From the NCBI RefSeq assembly GCF_020102855.1, contig NZ_JADHZD010000004.1:248001-312000 (forward strand): DNA of 64,000 bases, written 5' to 3'. The position numbers and the translations under genes were made by a program. A model generated the notes under the pieces. That model searched no databases. It was not told the origin of the DNA and saw nothing but the letters and a program-made list of their open reading frames with translations. The first letter of the stretch is position 1; each line of letters opens with the position of its first letter. This DNA is from Nocardioides lacusdianchii. GTDB lineage: Bacteria > Actinomycetota > Actinomycetes > Propionibacteriales > Nocardioidaceae. Below are positions 1 to 7,740 of the stretch, piece by piece.

Positions 1-1
1 G

Positions 2-1402
2 AGCCGGATGCCGGCGGTGCTGCTGCAGAACCAGGACACCGGTCGCCGGGTGTGGTTCTTCAACACCCACAACCCCGCCGACGTGCGCGGACCCGCCCAG
101 CAGTGGCGTGACGCGGGCTTCGCCATGGAGGTCGCGCTGGCCAACGAGCTGCGCGCGGCCTACCCAGGGGTGCCGTTCATATCCCTCGGCGACAAGAACG
201 AGCGTGGCAGCGGCTACTACTGCGCCGTCGCGCCTGCGGCAGACCTCTGGTCCGCGAGCGGCGGCTTCGTCGACGGCTCGACCTGCTCGGCGCCGACGGG
301 CGGGGCGATCGACTGGATCATGGGATCCAAGGACGTCTTCTTCAACGGCTACACCCGCTTCACGAACGACTTCGTCGCCCGCACCAGCGACCACCCCCTC
401 TACTACGCCAACGCCGTCGTCCCGGCCTCCGCGCCTCCCGTCATCGATCACGTTGTCGTCGTCGCGGTCCCGGGCCTGACCTCGACGGTCGTCAACGGTT
501 ACGGTGCCGACCTCGCCGAGGTCGGTCGCCTGACCGAGAACGGCGCCTTGACCACCAACGCGCGCACCGTCGTGGAGAACACCGGACCGGACGCCAACCT
601 GGTCTCGCTGCTGAGCGGTCGCCGGGTCTTCCCGAAGGGTGGGGGCCACGGCGTCGGCAAGGGGAAGTCCCTGCCCTCGACCGTGCACGCCTCGGCCGGG
701 CAGTACGTCTCCAGCATCTTCGACCTCTCGCACAACACCTCGCACCGCACCACGTTCCTCGCCTCCCGCCCACAGGCCGAGCTGGTACGCCGGAGCTGGA
801 ACCGGCAGTCGGGGGGCAAGGACCCCTACGGCAAGGACGACGGCACCGCCAAGATCGACTCCTTCAAGGTGACGAGCGACGACGCAAAGGCGGTCGGCTG
901 GTGGCGCGAGAAGATCGCGCGCCGGGCCAGCCAGCTCAGCGTCATCGAGCTCTCGGGCGTCATGAAGGCCGGACAGGCCGACGGCTACACTGGCCCGGCC
1001 TACCAGAAGGCGGTGCGCAAGACGTTCCAGCGCATCGCGGCCATCCGGCGCGGCATCGAGAAGCAGTCGGCGATGAACGGCACCACGCTCTTCGTCGTCA
1101 CCGGCACCGGCGGCGCGCAGCGCACCAAGGGCTCCTCGGCCACGTGGGCGCAGAGCTATCGGGTGCCGATGTGGGTCTCCGGCCCCGGCGTGGCGCCGGG
1201 CAGTGACCTCTACGCCCTCAACCCGGCGCTCACCTCGCCCGGCAAGCAGCAGCCGGCCTACTCCGGGACCCAGCCGGTCCGGGTCGGTGACGTCGCCAAC
1301 CTGGTGACCCGCTCGCTCGGCCTGCCGCCGGTTCCGGGATCGACGATGGACCCCTACCAGCTGTTCTCCGCCTTCGACCCGTTGGCGGTGCCGGGGTCCT
1401 GA
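2..1402 (+). CDS. EEP-fold protein fused to a degenerate alkaline-phosphatase-like domain (5' partial)
   Basis: The gene enters from the left edge: codons upstream of the first ATG (position 8) are open and align with the downstream paralogue, so the true start is outside the window. About 466 residues are visible. Residues 1-145 are the C-terminal half of an endonuclease/exonuclease/phosphatase domain, with GDKNE (about residue 63), IDWIMG and SDH near 129-131. Residues 150-460 resemble the alkaline phosphatase/nucleotide pyrophosphatase superfamily, including a LLSGRR segment and a SIFDLSHNTSHRTTF segment. The usual metal ligands look lost: VAVPGL stands where an Asp-Gly is expected, and TGTGG where the DHG motif is expected. 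The second domain may therefore be a non-catalytic binding module. The substrate is unknown; a surface or secreted location is inferred from the paralogue's membrane anchor. Confidence 0.75.
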   Translation, partial: SRMPAVLLQNQDTGRRVWFFNTHNPADVRGPAQQWRDAGFAMEVALANELRAAYPGVPFISLGDKNERGSGYYCAVAPAADLWSASGGFVDGSTCSAPTGGAIDWIMGSKDVFFNGYTRFTNDFVARTSDHPLYYANAVVPASAPPVIDHVVVVAVPGLTSTVVNGYGADLAEVGRLTENGALTTNARTVVENTGPDANLVSLLSGRRVFPKGGGHGVGKGKSLPSTVHASAGQYVSSIFDLSHNTSHRTTFLASRPQAELVRRSWNRQSGGKDPYGKDDGTAKIDSFKVTSDDAKAVGWWREKIARRASQLSVIELSGVMKAGQADGYTGPAYQKAVRKTFQRIAAIRRGIEKQSAMNGTTLFVVTGTGGAQRTKGSSATWAQSYRVPMWVSGPGVAPGSDLYALNPALTSPGKQQPAYSGTQPVRVGDVANLVTRSLGLPPVPGSTMDPYQLFSAFDPLAVPGS

Positions 1403-1491
1403 TCGTCGGTTAGGCTGGCCTCACGAGCCGGTCCCGCCCTGCGTCGAGGTCTGCCGCGAACCTCCGGCTCCCGTTCTCGCAGAAGGTGGCC

Positions 1492-2631
1492 GTGAAGCAC
1501 AAGGATCCCTCACTGAGCGAGCCCGGCCCTTCCCGGCCGCGCGCGCAGGTGTGGGCACCCGTGCTGGTGCTCCTGCTCGTCCCCGTCGTCGTGTGGGCCT
1601 CGTTCTTCTCCGGCCCGGGGCCGGTCGGCCCTTCGGCCGACCCGGCGAGCTCGGAGACCTCGGACGCCTCCGGCAGCGGGTCCGCCGAGCCGGCGACGGG
1701 CGAGGACAGCGGCCGTTCCGGTGACGGTGACGGGGACGGGGACGGGGACCAGGCGGAGCCCGGCTCCGCCGACGGCGCCTCGGCCGAGGCGGCGCTCAAC
1801 CGGTCCGTCAGGCGCTTTCGCGCAGCCCAGCGGCGCCTGGCCAAGCGCGTCTCGAAGCAGCTGGAGGCGCGCACCCAGCCCGTCTCCTTCCGGGTCGCGA
1901 GCTTCAACGTCCTCGGCGACTCGCACACCGGCCCGGGGGGCAACAAGCCCGCCTCCTACCCCGACGCCGGCCCACGCATGGACATGGCGATCTCGATGCT
2001 GCGCAGCAACGGCATCGACGTCGTGGGGTTCCAGGAGTTCGAGTCCACCCAGCACAACATGTTCGCCGCCCGCGCGGGTGAGTACTCGCTCTACCCGGGG
2101 CTCTCGCTCGGCACGAAGTCCGTGCGCTTCAACATCGCCTGGCGCTCCAGCATGTTCCGCCTCGTCGAGGCGCACACGCTGCCGATCCCGTACGCCGGCG
2201 GCAGCCGCATCGAGATGCCGGTCGTGCTGCTGGAGTCGACCACCACGGGCCGCCGCGCCTGGTTCGCCAACTTCCACAACCCGGCCGACACCCCCCGTCT
2301 GGGCAACAACGCCCGTTGGCGTGCCGAGGCGGCGGGCATGGAGATTGCCCACCTGACGGCGCTGCACGCCGAGGACGGCACCCCCGTCATCGTCACCGGC
2401 GACTTCAACGAGCGCGCGGAGATCTTCTGCCGCTTCACCGCCGGAGGGGTGTTCTCGTCTGCCTCCGGCGGCAGCACGGGTGCCGCCTGCGCGCCGCCGA
2501 CGAGCATGCAGGTCGACTGGGTCTTCGGCTCCACCGGCGTTGCGTTCGACGGTTACGCCGCTACCGACAGCGGGCGCGCGTCCGACCACGCGCTGGTCCA
2601 CGCTCAGGCCACGCTGACCGAGGGCCCATGA
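1492..2631 (+). CDS. Membrane-anchored EEP-fold phosphoesterase/nuclease
   Basis: A protein of about 379 residues. GTG at 1492 is preferred over GTG at 1486 because AGAAGG (1481-1486) lies five bases before it. Residues 20-39 form one hydrophobic helix, followed by an acidic low-complexity linker with five Gly-Asp repeats (about 81-90), then an EEP domain from about 135. Catalytic-type motifs are visible: SFNVLG, FQEFE, TGDFNE, QVDWVFG and SDHALV. This suggests a divalent-metal phosphodiesterase or nuclease facing the outside of the membrane. It is a paralogue of the gene before it (shared HNPAD and SASGG blocks), so the pair is a tandem duplication. It overlaps the next gene by ATGA. The substrate (DNA, sphingomyelin-like lipid or inositol phosphate) cannot be read from the sequence. 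Confidence 0.8.
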   Translation: MKHKDPSLSEPGPSRPRAQVWAPVLVLLLVPVVVWASFFSGPGPVGPSADPASSETSDASGSGSAEPATGEDSGRSGDGDGDGDGDQAEPGSADGASAEAALNRSVRRFRAAQRRLAKRVSKQLEARTQPVSFRVASFNVLGDSHTGPGGNKPASYPDAGPRMDMAISMLRSNGIDVVGFQEFESTQHNMFAARAGEYSLYPGLSLGTKSVRFNIAWRSSMFRLVEAHTLPIPYAGGSRIEMPVVLLESTTTGRRAWFANFHNPADTPRLGNNARWRAEAAGMEIAHLTALHAEDGTPVIVTGDFNERAEIFCRFTAGGVFSSASGGSTGAACAPPTSMQVDWVFGSTGVAFDGYAATDSGRASDHALVHAQATLTEGP

Positions 2632-4226
2632 CCGGTCGCGGCCTCGATATACTCCGCCGCGTGAAGTCACTGGGCCAGCTGCGGCGTGCCGGCGCGCTGG
2701 ACGTGCACCGCATCGACGAGGAGGGGTTGCTCCTCGCGAACCCCTGCGAGCAGCTGCTCGACGTCGCCTTCGACGGCCGGCGGATCTGGTCCTTCTGGTT
2801 GCACCGCGACGGCGAGCCCCACGACGAGGGCCACCTCGTGCGGTGGCCCAAGCCGCTGCGGCCCTACATCGACGGCACCACCGACCTCACCCTCACCGAT
2901 CCCGGCAGCGGGGCGGTGCTCCACGCCGCCACCGTCCACCTCGGCGAGAAGCAGGAGCGCATCGAGGTCGTCAACCCGGCCGGGCGCCCGCTGGCCCTCG
3001 ACAAGTCGCTCAAGCTGGTCGAGACGTTCGACCTGCGCGACGCCGCCCACGTCGAGCCGCTGCTCGACGCCATCGAGGAGGTGCTCGGTGCCCTGCGCGA
3101 GGCGGGGCTCGACGCCTTCCTGGCCTACGGCACCGCCCTGGGCGCGATCCGCGACGGTGGGCTCATCGGCCACGACAGCGACGCCGACCTCGGCTACGTC
3201 AGCACCTACGACCACCCGGTCGACGTCATCCGCGAGTCCTTCCGGATCCAGCGTGCGCTCACCGACATGGGCTACCGCGTCACGCGCTACAGCGCCATCG
3301 CGCTCAAGGTGCACGTGCGCGAGAGCGACGGGCTCGACCGCGGCCTGGACGTCTTCGGCGGCTTCATGCGCGACGGCACCCTCTACCTCATGGGGGAGAT
3401 CGCCGTGCCGTTCCGGCGCGACTGGATCTACCCCCTCGGCACCGCCTCGCTGGAGGGCCGCGAGTTCCCGGTCCCGGCCAACACCGACAAGTTCCTCACC
3501 GCGACCTACGGACCGAGCTGGCGGGTGCCGGACCCGGCCTACAAGTTCACCACCCCGGCCAGCACGATCGAGCTCTTCAACGGCTGGTTCCGCGGGATGC
3601 GCACCGGCCGTGCCGGGTGGCACGGCTACCACAAGCGCACCATCCACCAGCAGGTGTCGGTCTCCGCCGTCGCGAGGGAGGTCGTCGAGCGCCACCCCGA
3701 CCTGGCGACGTACGTCGACATCGGCTGCGGCCGCGGCGCGGACGTGGCGTTCTTCGCCGACCGCGGCACCCGCGCCATCGGCCTGGACTTCCAGCCCTTC
3801 GCCTACGAGGCCGAGGCGCAGCGGCGCGCCGACGACCCGCGGGTGAGCTTCCAGCTGTTCAACCTGCTCGAGCTGCGCCACGTCCTCGCGGTGTCGGCGT
3901 GGGTCGCGCGGACCCCGGGTCCGCGTGCCGTGGGCTGCGTCCACGTCATCGAGCGCCTCGGGCACCGCGGCCGGCTCAACATGCTCCGCTCGGCGCGGAT
4001 GATGGTCGCCGGCACCACTGAGGCGCTGCACCTGCAGTTCCTCAGCGACAAGGGCCGCGACGGCTACGCTCGGCGCACGGGCGCGCGCAAGCCCCTCGAC
4101 CCGGCGGTCGTGGCCGCCGAGGTCGCCGAGTCGGGCGGCCGGATCCTCCACGAGGTGCGTGAGCGCGTCTCGGCGGACTCCGGCAGCTCGCAGGTGTGCC
4201 GCATGATCATCGACTGGAACGTGTGA
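2628..4226 (+). CDS. LicD-family phosphotransferase fused to a class I SAM methyltransferase
   Basis: A protein of 532 residues starting at the ATG that overlaps the previous stop (ATGA). An in-frame GTG at 2661 is an alternative. Residues 150-310 carry a LicD/fukutin-type nucleotidyltransferase-fold signature, GTALGAIRDGGLIGHDSDAD, near residues 168-187; LicD proteins transfer phosphocholine or similar groups to surface glycans. Residues 345-525 are a Rossmann methyltransferase with VDIGCGRG near 363-370. The N-terminal 130 residues are not recognised. The fusion suggests one polypeptide that both decorates and methylates a cell-surface polysaccharide or its head group. The following genes encode a coiled-coil protein and a sulfotransferase, which supports a glycan-modification locus. 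The exact donor and acceptor are unknown. Confidence 0.8.
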   Translation: MTGRGLDILRRVKSLGQLRRAGALDVHRIDEEGLLLANPCEQLLDVAFDGRRIWSFWLHRDGEPHDEGHLVRWPKPLRPYIDGTTDLTLTDPGSGAVLHAATVHLGEKQERIEVVNPAGRPLALDKSLKLVETFDLRDAAHVEPLLDAIEEVLGALREAGLDAFLAYGTALGAIRDGGLIGHDSDADLGYVSTYDHPVDVIRESFRIQRALTDMGYRVTRYSAIALKVHVRESDGLDRGLDVFGGFMRDGTLYLMGEIAVPFRRDWIYPLGTASLEGREFPVPANTDKFLTATYGPSWRVPDPAYKFTTPASTIELFNGWFRGMRTGRAGWHGYHKRTIHQQVSVSAVAREVVERHPDLATYVDIGCGRGADVAFFADRGTRAIGLDFQPFAYEAEAQRRADDPRVSFQLFNLLELRHVLAVSAWVARTPGPRAVGCVHVIERLGHRGRLNMLRSARMMVAGTTEALHLQFLSDKGRDGYARRTGARKPLDPAVVAAEVAESGGRILHEVRERVSADSGSSQVCRMIIDWNV

Positions 4227-4236
4227 GGGAGCAGGG

Positions 4237-4449
4237 ATGTTCGGACTGAAGAACCGGCAGGGAGCCCAGGGAGGCGACCTCGAGCGACGCGTCGCCGCCC
4301 TCGAGGAGGCCGTGCAGGAGAACCGGGCCCTCAACGTGCGCCTCGCCGAGCTCACCGACGTCGTCTCCGAGCTCCTCCTCCCGGTCGCCGCCCGCGACGA
4401 GAAGAGGCTGGAGGAGCTGCTCGGGAAGTACCGCGGGGACTTCTCTTGA
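4237..4449 (+). CDS. Small coiled-coil protein
   Basis: A 70-residue protein with a purine-rich ribosome site (GAGGGAGCAGGG) just before the ATG. Residues 14-48 show a strong heptad pattern of Leu/Val with Glu and Arg, consistent with a coiled coil, and the C-terminus is charged (KRLEELLGKY). No enzyme motif is seen. Its stop overlaps the TTG start of the sulfotransferase gene, so the two are almost certainly co-translated. It may oligomerise or tether one of its neighbours. Similar small proteins in actinobacterial glycan loci are annotated only as domains of unknown function. Confidence 0.7.
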   Translation: MFGLKNRQGAQGGDLERRVAALEEAVQENRALNVRLAELTDVVSELLLPVAARDEKRLEELLGKYRGDFS

Positions 4450-5525
4450 GCCCAGGCCGGGGCGCCGGCCGTCCGCGCCGGGTCTTCCTCCACATCGGCC
4501 TGCCGAAGACCGGGACGACCTACCTCCAGCAGGTCGTCTGGGCCAACCGCGACCGGCTGCGGTCCGACGGCCTCCTCGTCCCCGGCTTCGGGCACCGCGA
4601 GCACCTCTGGGCCGCCCTCGACCTGCAGGAGCGCCCGCGACTGGCCAAGCGGCACAAGAACGCGCCCGGCGCCTGGCAGCGGCTCGTCGACGAGGCCGCG
4701 TCGTACGACGGTGACGTGCTGCTGACCCACGAGTTCCTCTGCGGGGCCAGCGCCGAGCAGGCCTCGCGCGCCGTCGCGGCCTTCCCCGACGCCGAGGTCC
4801 ACGTCGTCGTCACCGCCCGCGACGCCGCCAGCGTGGTCTCGGCCGGGTGGCAGGAGTCGGTGAAGAACGGCAGCAGCGTCGGCCTCGACGACGTGATGGC
4901 CGGGCGGCCCGCCGGGGGTCCCGAGTTCAGCATGCGCACCTGGGACCTCGCCGGGGTCCTCGAGCGCTGGACCCCGGACCTCCCGGGGGAGCGGGTCCAC
5001 GTGCTGATGATGCCGGGCCGTGGTCAGGCCCCCGACCTGCACTGGCGCCACTTCGCCCAGGTGCTGGGCGTGGACCCCGACGCCTACGACGTACCGACCG
5101 AGTCGGTGAACCCGGCCCTGGGCATCGTGCAGATCGAGACGCTGCGCCTGGTCAACCAGCACCTGCCGGCGTACTCCGCCCACGACCGCGGCGTGTGGAT
5201 CCGCGGCTACCTGGCCGAGGACCTGCTGGCGCGGCAGCCGCGTGAGCGCGGCGGGTTGCCCGAGCACCACCGTGCCCGGTTCGACGAGCTGGACCGCTCC
5301 GCGGCCGAGCTGATCACCGCGCGGGGCTTCGACGTGCTCGGGGACCTCTCCTCCCTGGGAGTGGGGGAGCCTGCCGCCGGGGCCGGGAAGGGTGCCGGTC
5401 GCGAGCCCGGGACCGTCACGGCCGACGAGCTGCTCGAATCGGCCGCCCGCCTGGTCGCTGATATCGTGGCCGACGTCCGCGCGAGCACGGGTGACGTGCC
5501 GCCGCGGTCCCGGGGGAATCACTGA
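4446..5525 (+). CDS. Sulfotransferase-family protein
   Basis: A protein of 359 residues using a TTG start that overlaps the previous stop. Residues 17-28 read IGLPKTGTTYLQ, the PAPS 5'-phosphosulfate-binding loop of sulfotransferases. A TARDAASVVSAGWQ segment near residues 122-135 matches the 3'-phosphate-binding strand and Ser region. Sulfotransferases move sulfate from PAPS to a hydroxyl or amine on carbohydrates, lipids or small molecules. The context of LicD-methyltransferase and EEP genes points to a surface glycan or glycolipid acceptor. A paralogue lies at 20161-21231 on the other strand. No signal peptide is visible, so it should be cytoplasmic. Confidence 0.8.
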   Translation: MSPGRGAGRPRRVFLHIGLPKTGTTYLQQVVWANRDRLRSDGLLVPGFGHREHLWAALDLQERPRLAKRHKNAPGAWQRLVDEAASYDGDVLLTHEFLCGASAEQASRAVAAFPDAEVHVVVTARDAASVVSAGWQESVKNGSSVGLDDVMAGRPAGGPEFSMRTWDLAGVLERWTPDLPGERVHVLMMPGRGQAPDLHWRHFAQVLGVDPDAYDVPTESVNPALGIVQIETLRLVNQHLPAYSAHDRGVWIRGYLAEDLLARQPRERGGLPEHHRARFDELDRSAAELITARGFDVLGDLSSLGVGEPAAGAGKGAGREPGTVTADELLESAARLVADIVADVRASTGDVPPRSRGNH

Positions 5526-5560
5526 CCCGGGTGCCATGGGGCACCCCGAGGGAGTTGTAC

Positions 5561-7009
5561 GTGCGTTCGAAGCTCATTGCCCTGCTGGCCACCTGTGGCC
5601 TCGCCGCCTCGCTGATGGCGCCTGCCGTCGTGGGCACCTCGTCCGCGGGCGCCGCGGCGCCGGGCGGCAGCGTGTCCGCCACGGACCTCCGGACGGCGCC
5701 CCTCGCGGCTCGCAAGCCCGGCAAGCCCAACAAGCGCTGGAAGGTGCCGATCGGGCCGAAGTTCAACAACCCGATGGTGCCCAAGGACCGCTTCGTCATC
5801 GAGCGTCACCTGCTCCGGGCCATCCGCAACACGCCCAAGGGCGAGAAGATCATCATCTCGGCCTACTCCCTCGACCGCCAGGTCGTCGCCGACGAGCTCA
5901 TCCGCGCCCACAAGCGCGGCGTCAAGGTGCAGGTCCTCCTCAACGACCACCTGGTCCCCGGCGCGCAGGTGCGCATCCAGAAGGTGCTGGGCAACAACAC
6001 CAGGAAGAAGAGCTTCCTCAAGCGCTGCGTCTCCGGCTGCCGCGCCGACAACAACGAGTACAACAACCTGCACAGCAAGTTCTACCTGTTCTCGCGCACC
6101 GGCCGGAACCGCAACGTCGTCATGCTGGGCTCCTACAACATGACCCTCAACGCCGTGCGCTGGCAGTGGAACGACCTGTGGACCTCGGTCGGCAAGCGCA
6201 CCCTCTACGACCAGTTCGAGGCGCTCTTCAACGACATGCGCCCCGACTGGGACAAGCGCCGGCCGTCCTACGGCTTCTGCTCCGCCGGGCGTGTGTGCCC
6301 CGCCGGCGACATGGAGAAGTACTTCAACATCGTCTTCCCGCGCTACACCACGCAGAAGACCGATGTCGTCATGGGCATCCTCAACAACATCCAGTGCACC
6401 TACACCGACGCCGCCGGCGCGCCGCGCCGCACCCAGCTGGCGCTGTCGATGCACACGATGCGCGGCAACCGCGGCAACTACATCGCCGACAAGCTCCGCG
6501 AGCTCCACGCGCAGGGATGCAACCTGCGGGTGAACTACGGCCTGATGGGCTTCCACACCAAGCAGCAGATCGGTGCGCCGACTGCGCGGGGCCGCGTGCC
6601 CCTGCGCTCCACCGGCTTCAACCTGCGCGACGACGTGCCCACCGGTGATCCCGAGATCGACAACATGCCGGAGAGCATCGAGCGCTACACCCACCACAAG
6701 TACTTCGTGCTGAAGGGCTCCTACAAGGGCGTCCCCGACTCGCACATCGTCTGGACCGGGTCGACCAACTGGTCGAGCCTGGGCACCCCGCAGGACGAGA
6801 TCATGTTCTCGATGCACGGCCGTGGCCTGGTCCGCGACTACATGGCGAACTTCAACCTGATGTGGGAGAAGCCCTACAGCCGCGACGCCTACACCACGAC
6901 GTACTCGTCGTGGCGGATGGTCAACGGTCGCCGGGTCGGCATGAACCCGATGGTGACCGTCGAGCCCGACCGCCTGCGCGGCGGCGGCCCGACGTGGGAG
7001 AACGACTGA
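5561..7009 (+). CDS. Secreted phospholipase D-fold protein
   Basis: A protein of about 482 residues. GTG at 5561 is chosen because CGAGGGAG precedes it and translation from there opens directly with a Sec signal peptide (VRSKLIALLATCGLAASL, cleavage after an Ala-rich stretch near residue 33). Two HKD-like motifs are visible: HSKFYLF near residue 171 followed by GSYNMT, and HHKYFVL near residue 378 followed by TGSTNWS. Two HKD half-sites form one active site in phospholipase D and related phosphodiesterases. The protein should be exported and hydrolyse or transfer a phosphodiester, either phospholipid or nucleic acid. It is transcribed in the same direction as the surface-glycan genes but has its own ribosome site. 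Confidence 0.85.
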   Translation: MRSKLIALLATCGLAASLMAPAVVGTSSAGAAAPGGSVSATDLRTAPLAARKPGKPNKRWKVPIGPKFNNPMVPKDRFVIERHLLRAIRNTPKGEKIIISAYSLDRQVVADELIRAHKRGVKVQVLLNDHLVPGAQVRIQKVLGNNTRKKSFLKRCVSGCRADNNEYNNLHSKFYLFSRTGRNRNVVMLGSYNMTLNAVRWQWNDLWTSVGKRTLYDQFEALFNDMRPDWDKRRPSYGFCSAGRVCPAGDMEKYFNIVFPRYTTQKTDVVMGILNNIQCTYTDAAGAPRRTQLALSMHTMRGNRGNYIADKLRELHAQGCNLRVNYGLMGFHTKQQIGAPTARGRVPLRSTGFNLRDDVPTGDPEIDNMPESIERYTHHKYFVLKGSYKGVPDSHIVWTGSTNWSSLGTPQDEIMFSMHGRGLVRDYMANFNLMWEKPYSRDAYTTTYSSWRMVNGRRVGMNPMVTVEPDRLRGGGPTWEND

Positions 7010-7021
7010 CGCAGGAGGTCG

Positions 7022-7046
7022 GACCGGGAGGTCAGCCCTCCTGGTC
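7022..7046. terminator. Hairpin between convergent genes
   Basis: GACCGGGAGG (7022-7031) pairs with CCTCCTGGTC (7037-7046) through ten positions including one G-T wobble, with a five-base loop. It lies between two convergent genes and overlaps the last codons of the minus-strand lipoprotein gene. There is no U-run, which is usual for high-GC actinobacteria. It probably serves as a shared terminator. Confidence 0.45.
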
Positions 7047-7619
7047 GACCGCGTCCTCGGCGGGCAGCAGCGACTCCGCCAGGCTCCGGACGGTCTCCAC
7101 GTCCGGGCCCTGGAGGACCACGGTGCTGCCCTTGAGGTCGTACGCCAGCACGCTGGCGCCGTCGTGGTCCCACGCCGACCAGGTGCCGGTGCCCCAGTCG
7201 GTGAGGTCGACCCCCTCGGCCTCGGTGACGTCGGCCTCGGCCAGGGCGTCGGCGCTGGTGCCGGGGAGCTGGTCGAGCACCACGTCGCCGGTGGGGGCGG
7301 TGAACTCCATGCGCCACCACTGCGGGTCGGGGCTGTAGCCGCCGCCGACGGTGGTCCAGCCCTCGGGGAGGACGGTCGGGACCATGGTGATGAGCTCGTC
7401 GTCGACCGCGCGCAGGGCGGCGTCCTTGTAGGTCGGGCTGATGGTCGGCTCGCTGCCGAAGTCGACCGGCTCGACCGGCTCCGCCGTGGCGGTGGGCTCC
7501 GGGCTGGCGCTGGTCGCAGCGGGGTCGTCGGCGGACTGGCTGGTCCCCTCACCGCAGGCGCCGGCCAGCAGCACGAGCGAGAAGGCGAGGACGGGTGCGG
7601 TCGTACGAGTCGGTCGCAT
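7032..7619 (-). CDS. Putative lipoprotein of unknown function
   Basis: A protein of 195 residues. The N-terminus has a short basic region, a hydrophobic segment and a lipobox LAGAC with Cys22, so it is predicted to be lipidated and exposed outside the membrane. A Ser/Thr/Pro/Glu-rich spacer (residues 25-50) follows, typical of surface lipoproteins. The globular part (60-195) has an MVPTVLPEGWTTVGGGY segment and no recognised catalytic motif. It is divergent from the acyl-CoA dehydrogenase gene and convergent with the phospholipase D-like gene. The function is not recognised. Confidence 0.75.
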   Translation of the reverse strand: MRPTRTTAPVLAFSLVLLAGACGEGTSQSADDPAATSASPEPTATAEPVEPVDFGSEPTISPTYKDAALRAVDDELITMVPTVLPEGWTTVGGGYSPDPQWWRMEFTAPTGDVVLDQLPGTSADALAEADVTEAEGVDLTDWGTGTWSAWDHDGASVLAYDLKGSTVVLQGPDVETVRSLAESLLPAEDAVDQEG

Positions 7620-7690
7620 GGAGCGATTCTCTCACGCACGGGCATGTGACATCAGTCTCCGGCGCAGCCCCTGCCCAGGTGAACGACTCG

Positions 7691-7700
7691 TAACTAGACT
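7691..7700 (+). promoter_or_regulatory. Possible -10 element for the acyl-CoA dehydrogenase gene
   Basis: TAACTAGACT gives a TANNNT-type -10 hexamer (TAGACT, 7695-7700) about 40 bases before the ATG at 7741, in the divergent gap 7620-7740. A -35 is weak (TGCCCA near 7672). An AGGAG sits just before the start codon. Confidence 0.3.
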
Positions 7701-7740
7701 CCCGAACGTTCCGCCCCGCGACCGCACAGGAGCCCACGCC

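Noticed and set aside
2667..5537. A 956-codon open frame on the minus strand
   Set aside because: It lies opposite the LicD, coiled-coil and sulfotransferase genes. Its product is an Arg/Val/Gly/Ala-rich string without any motif, the usual shadow of high-GC coding sequence.
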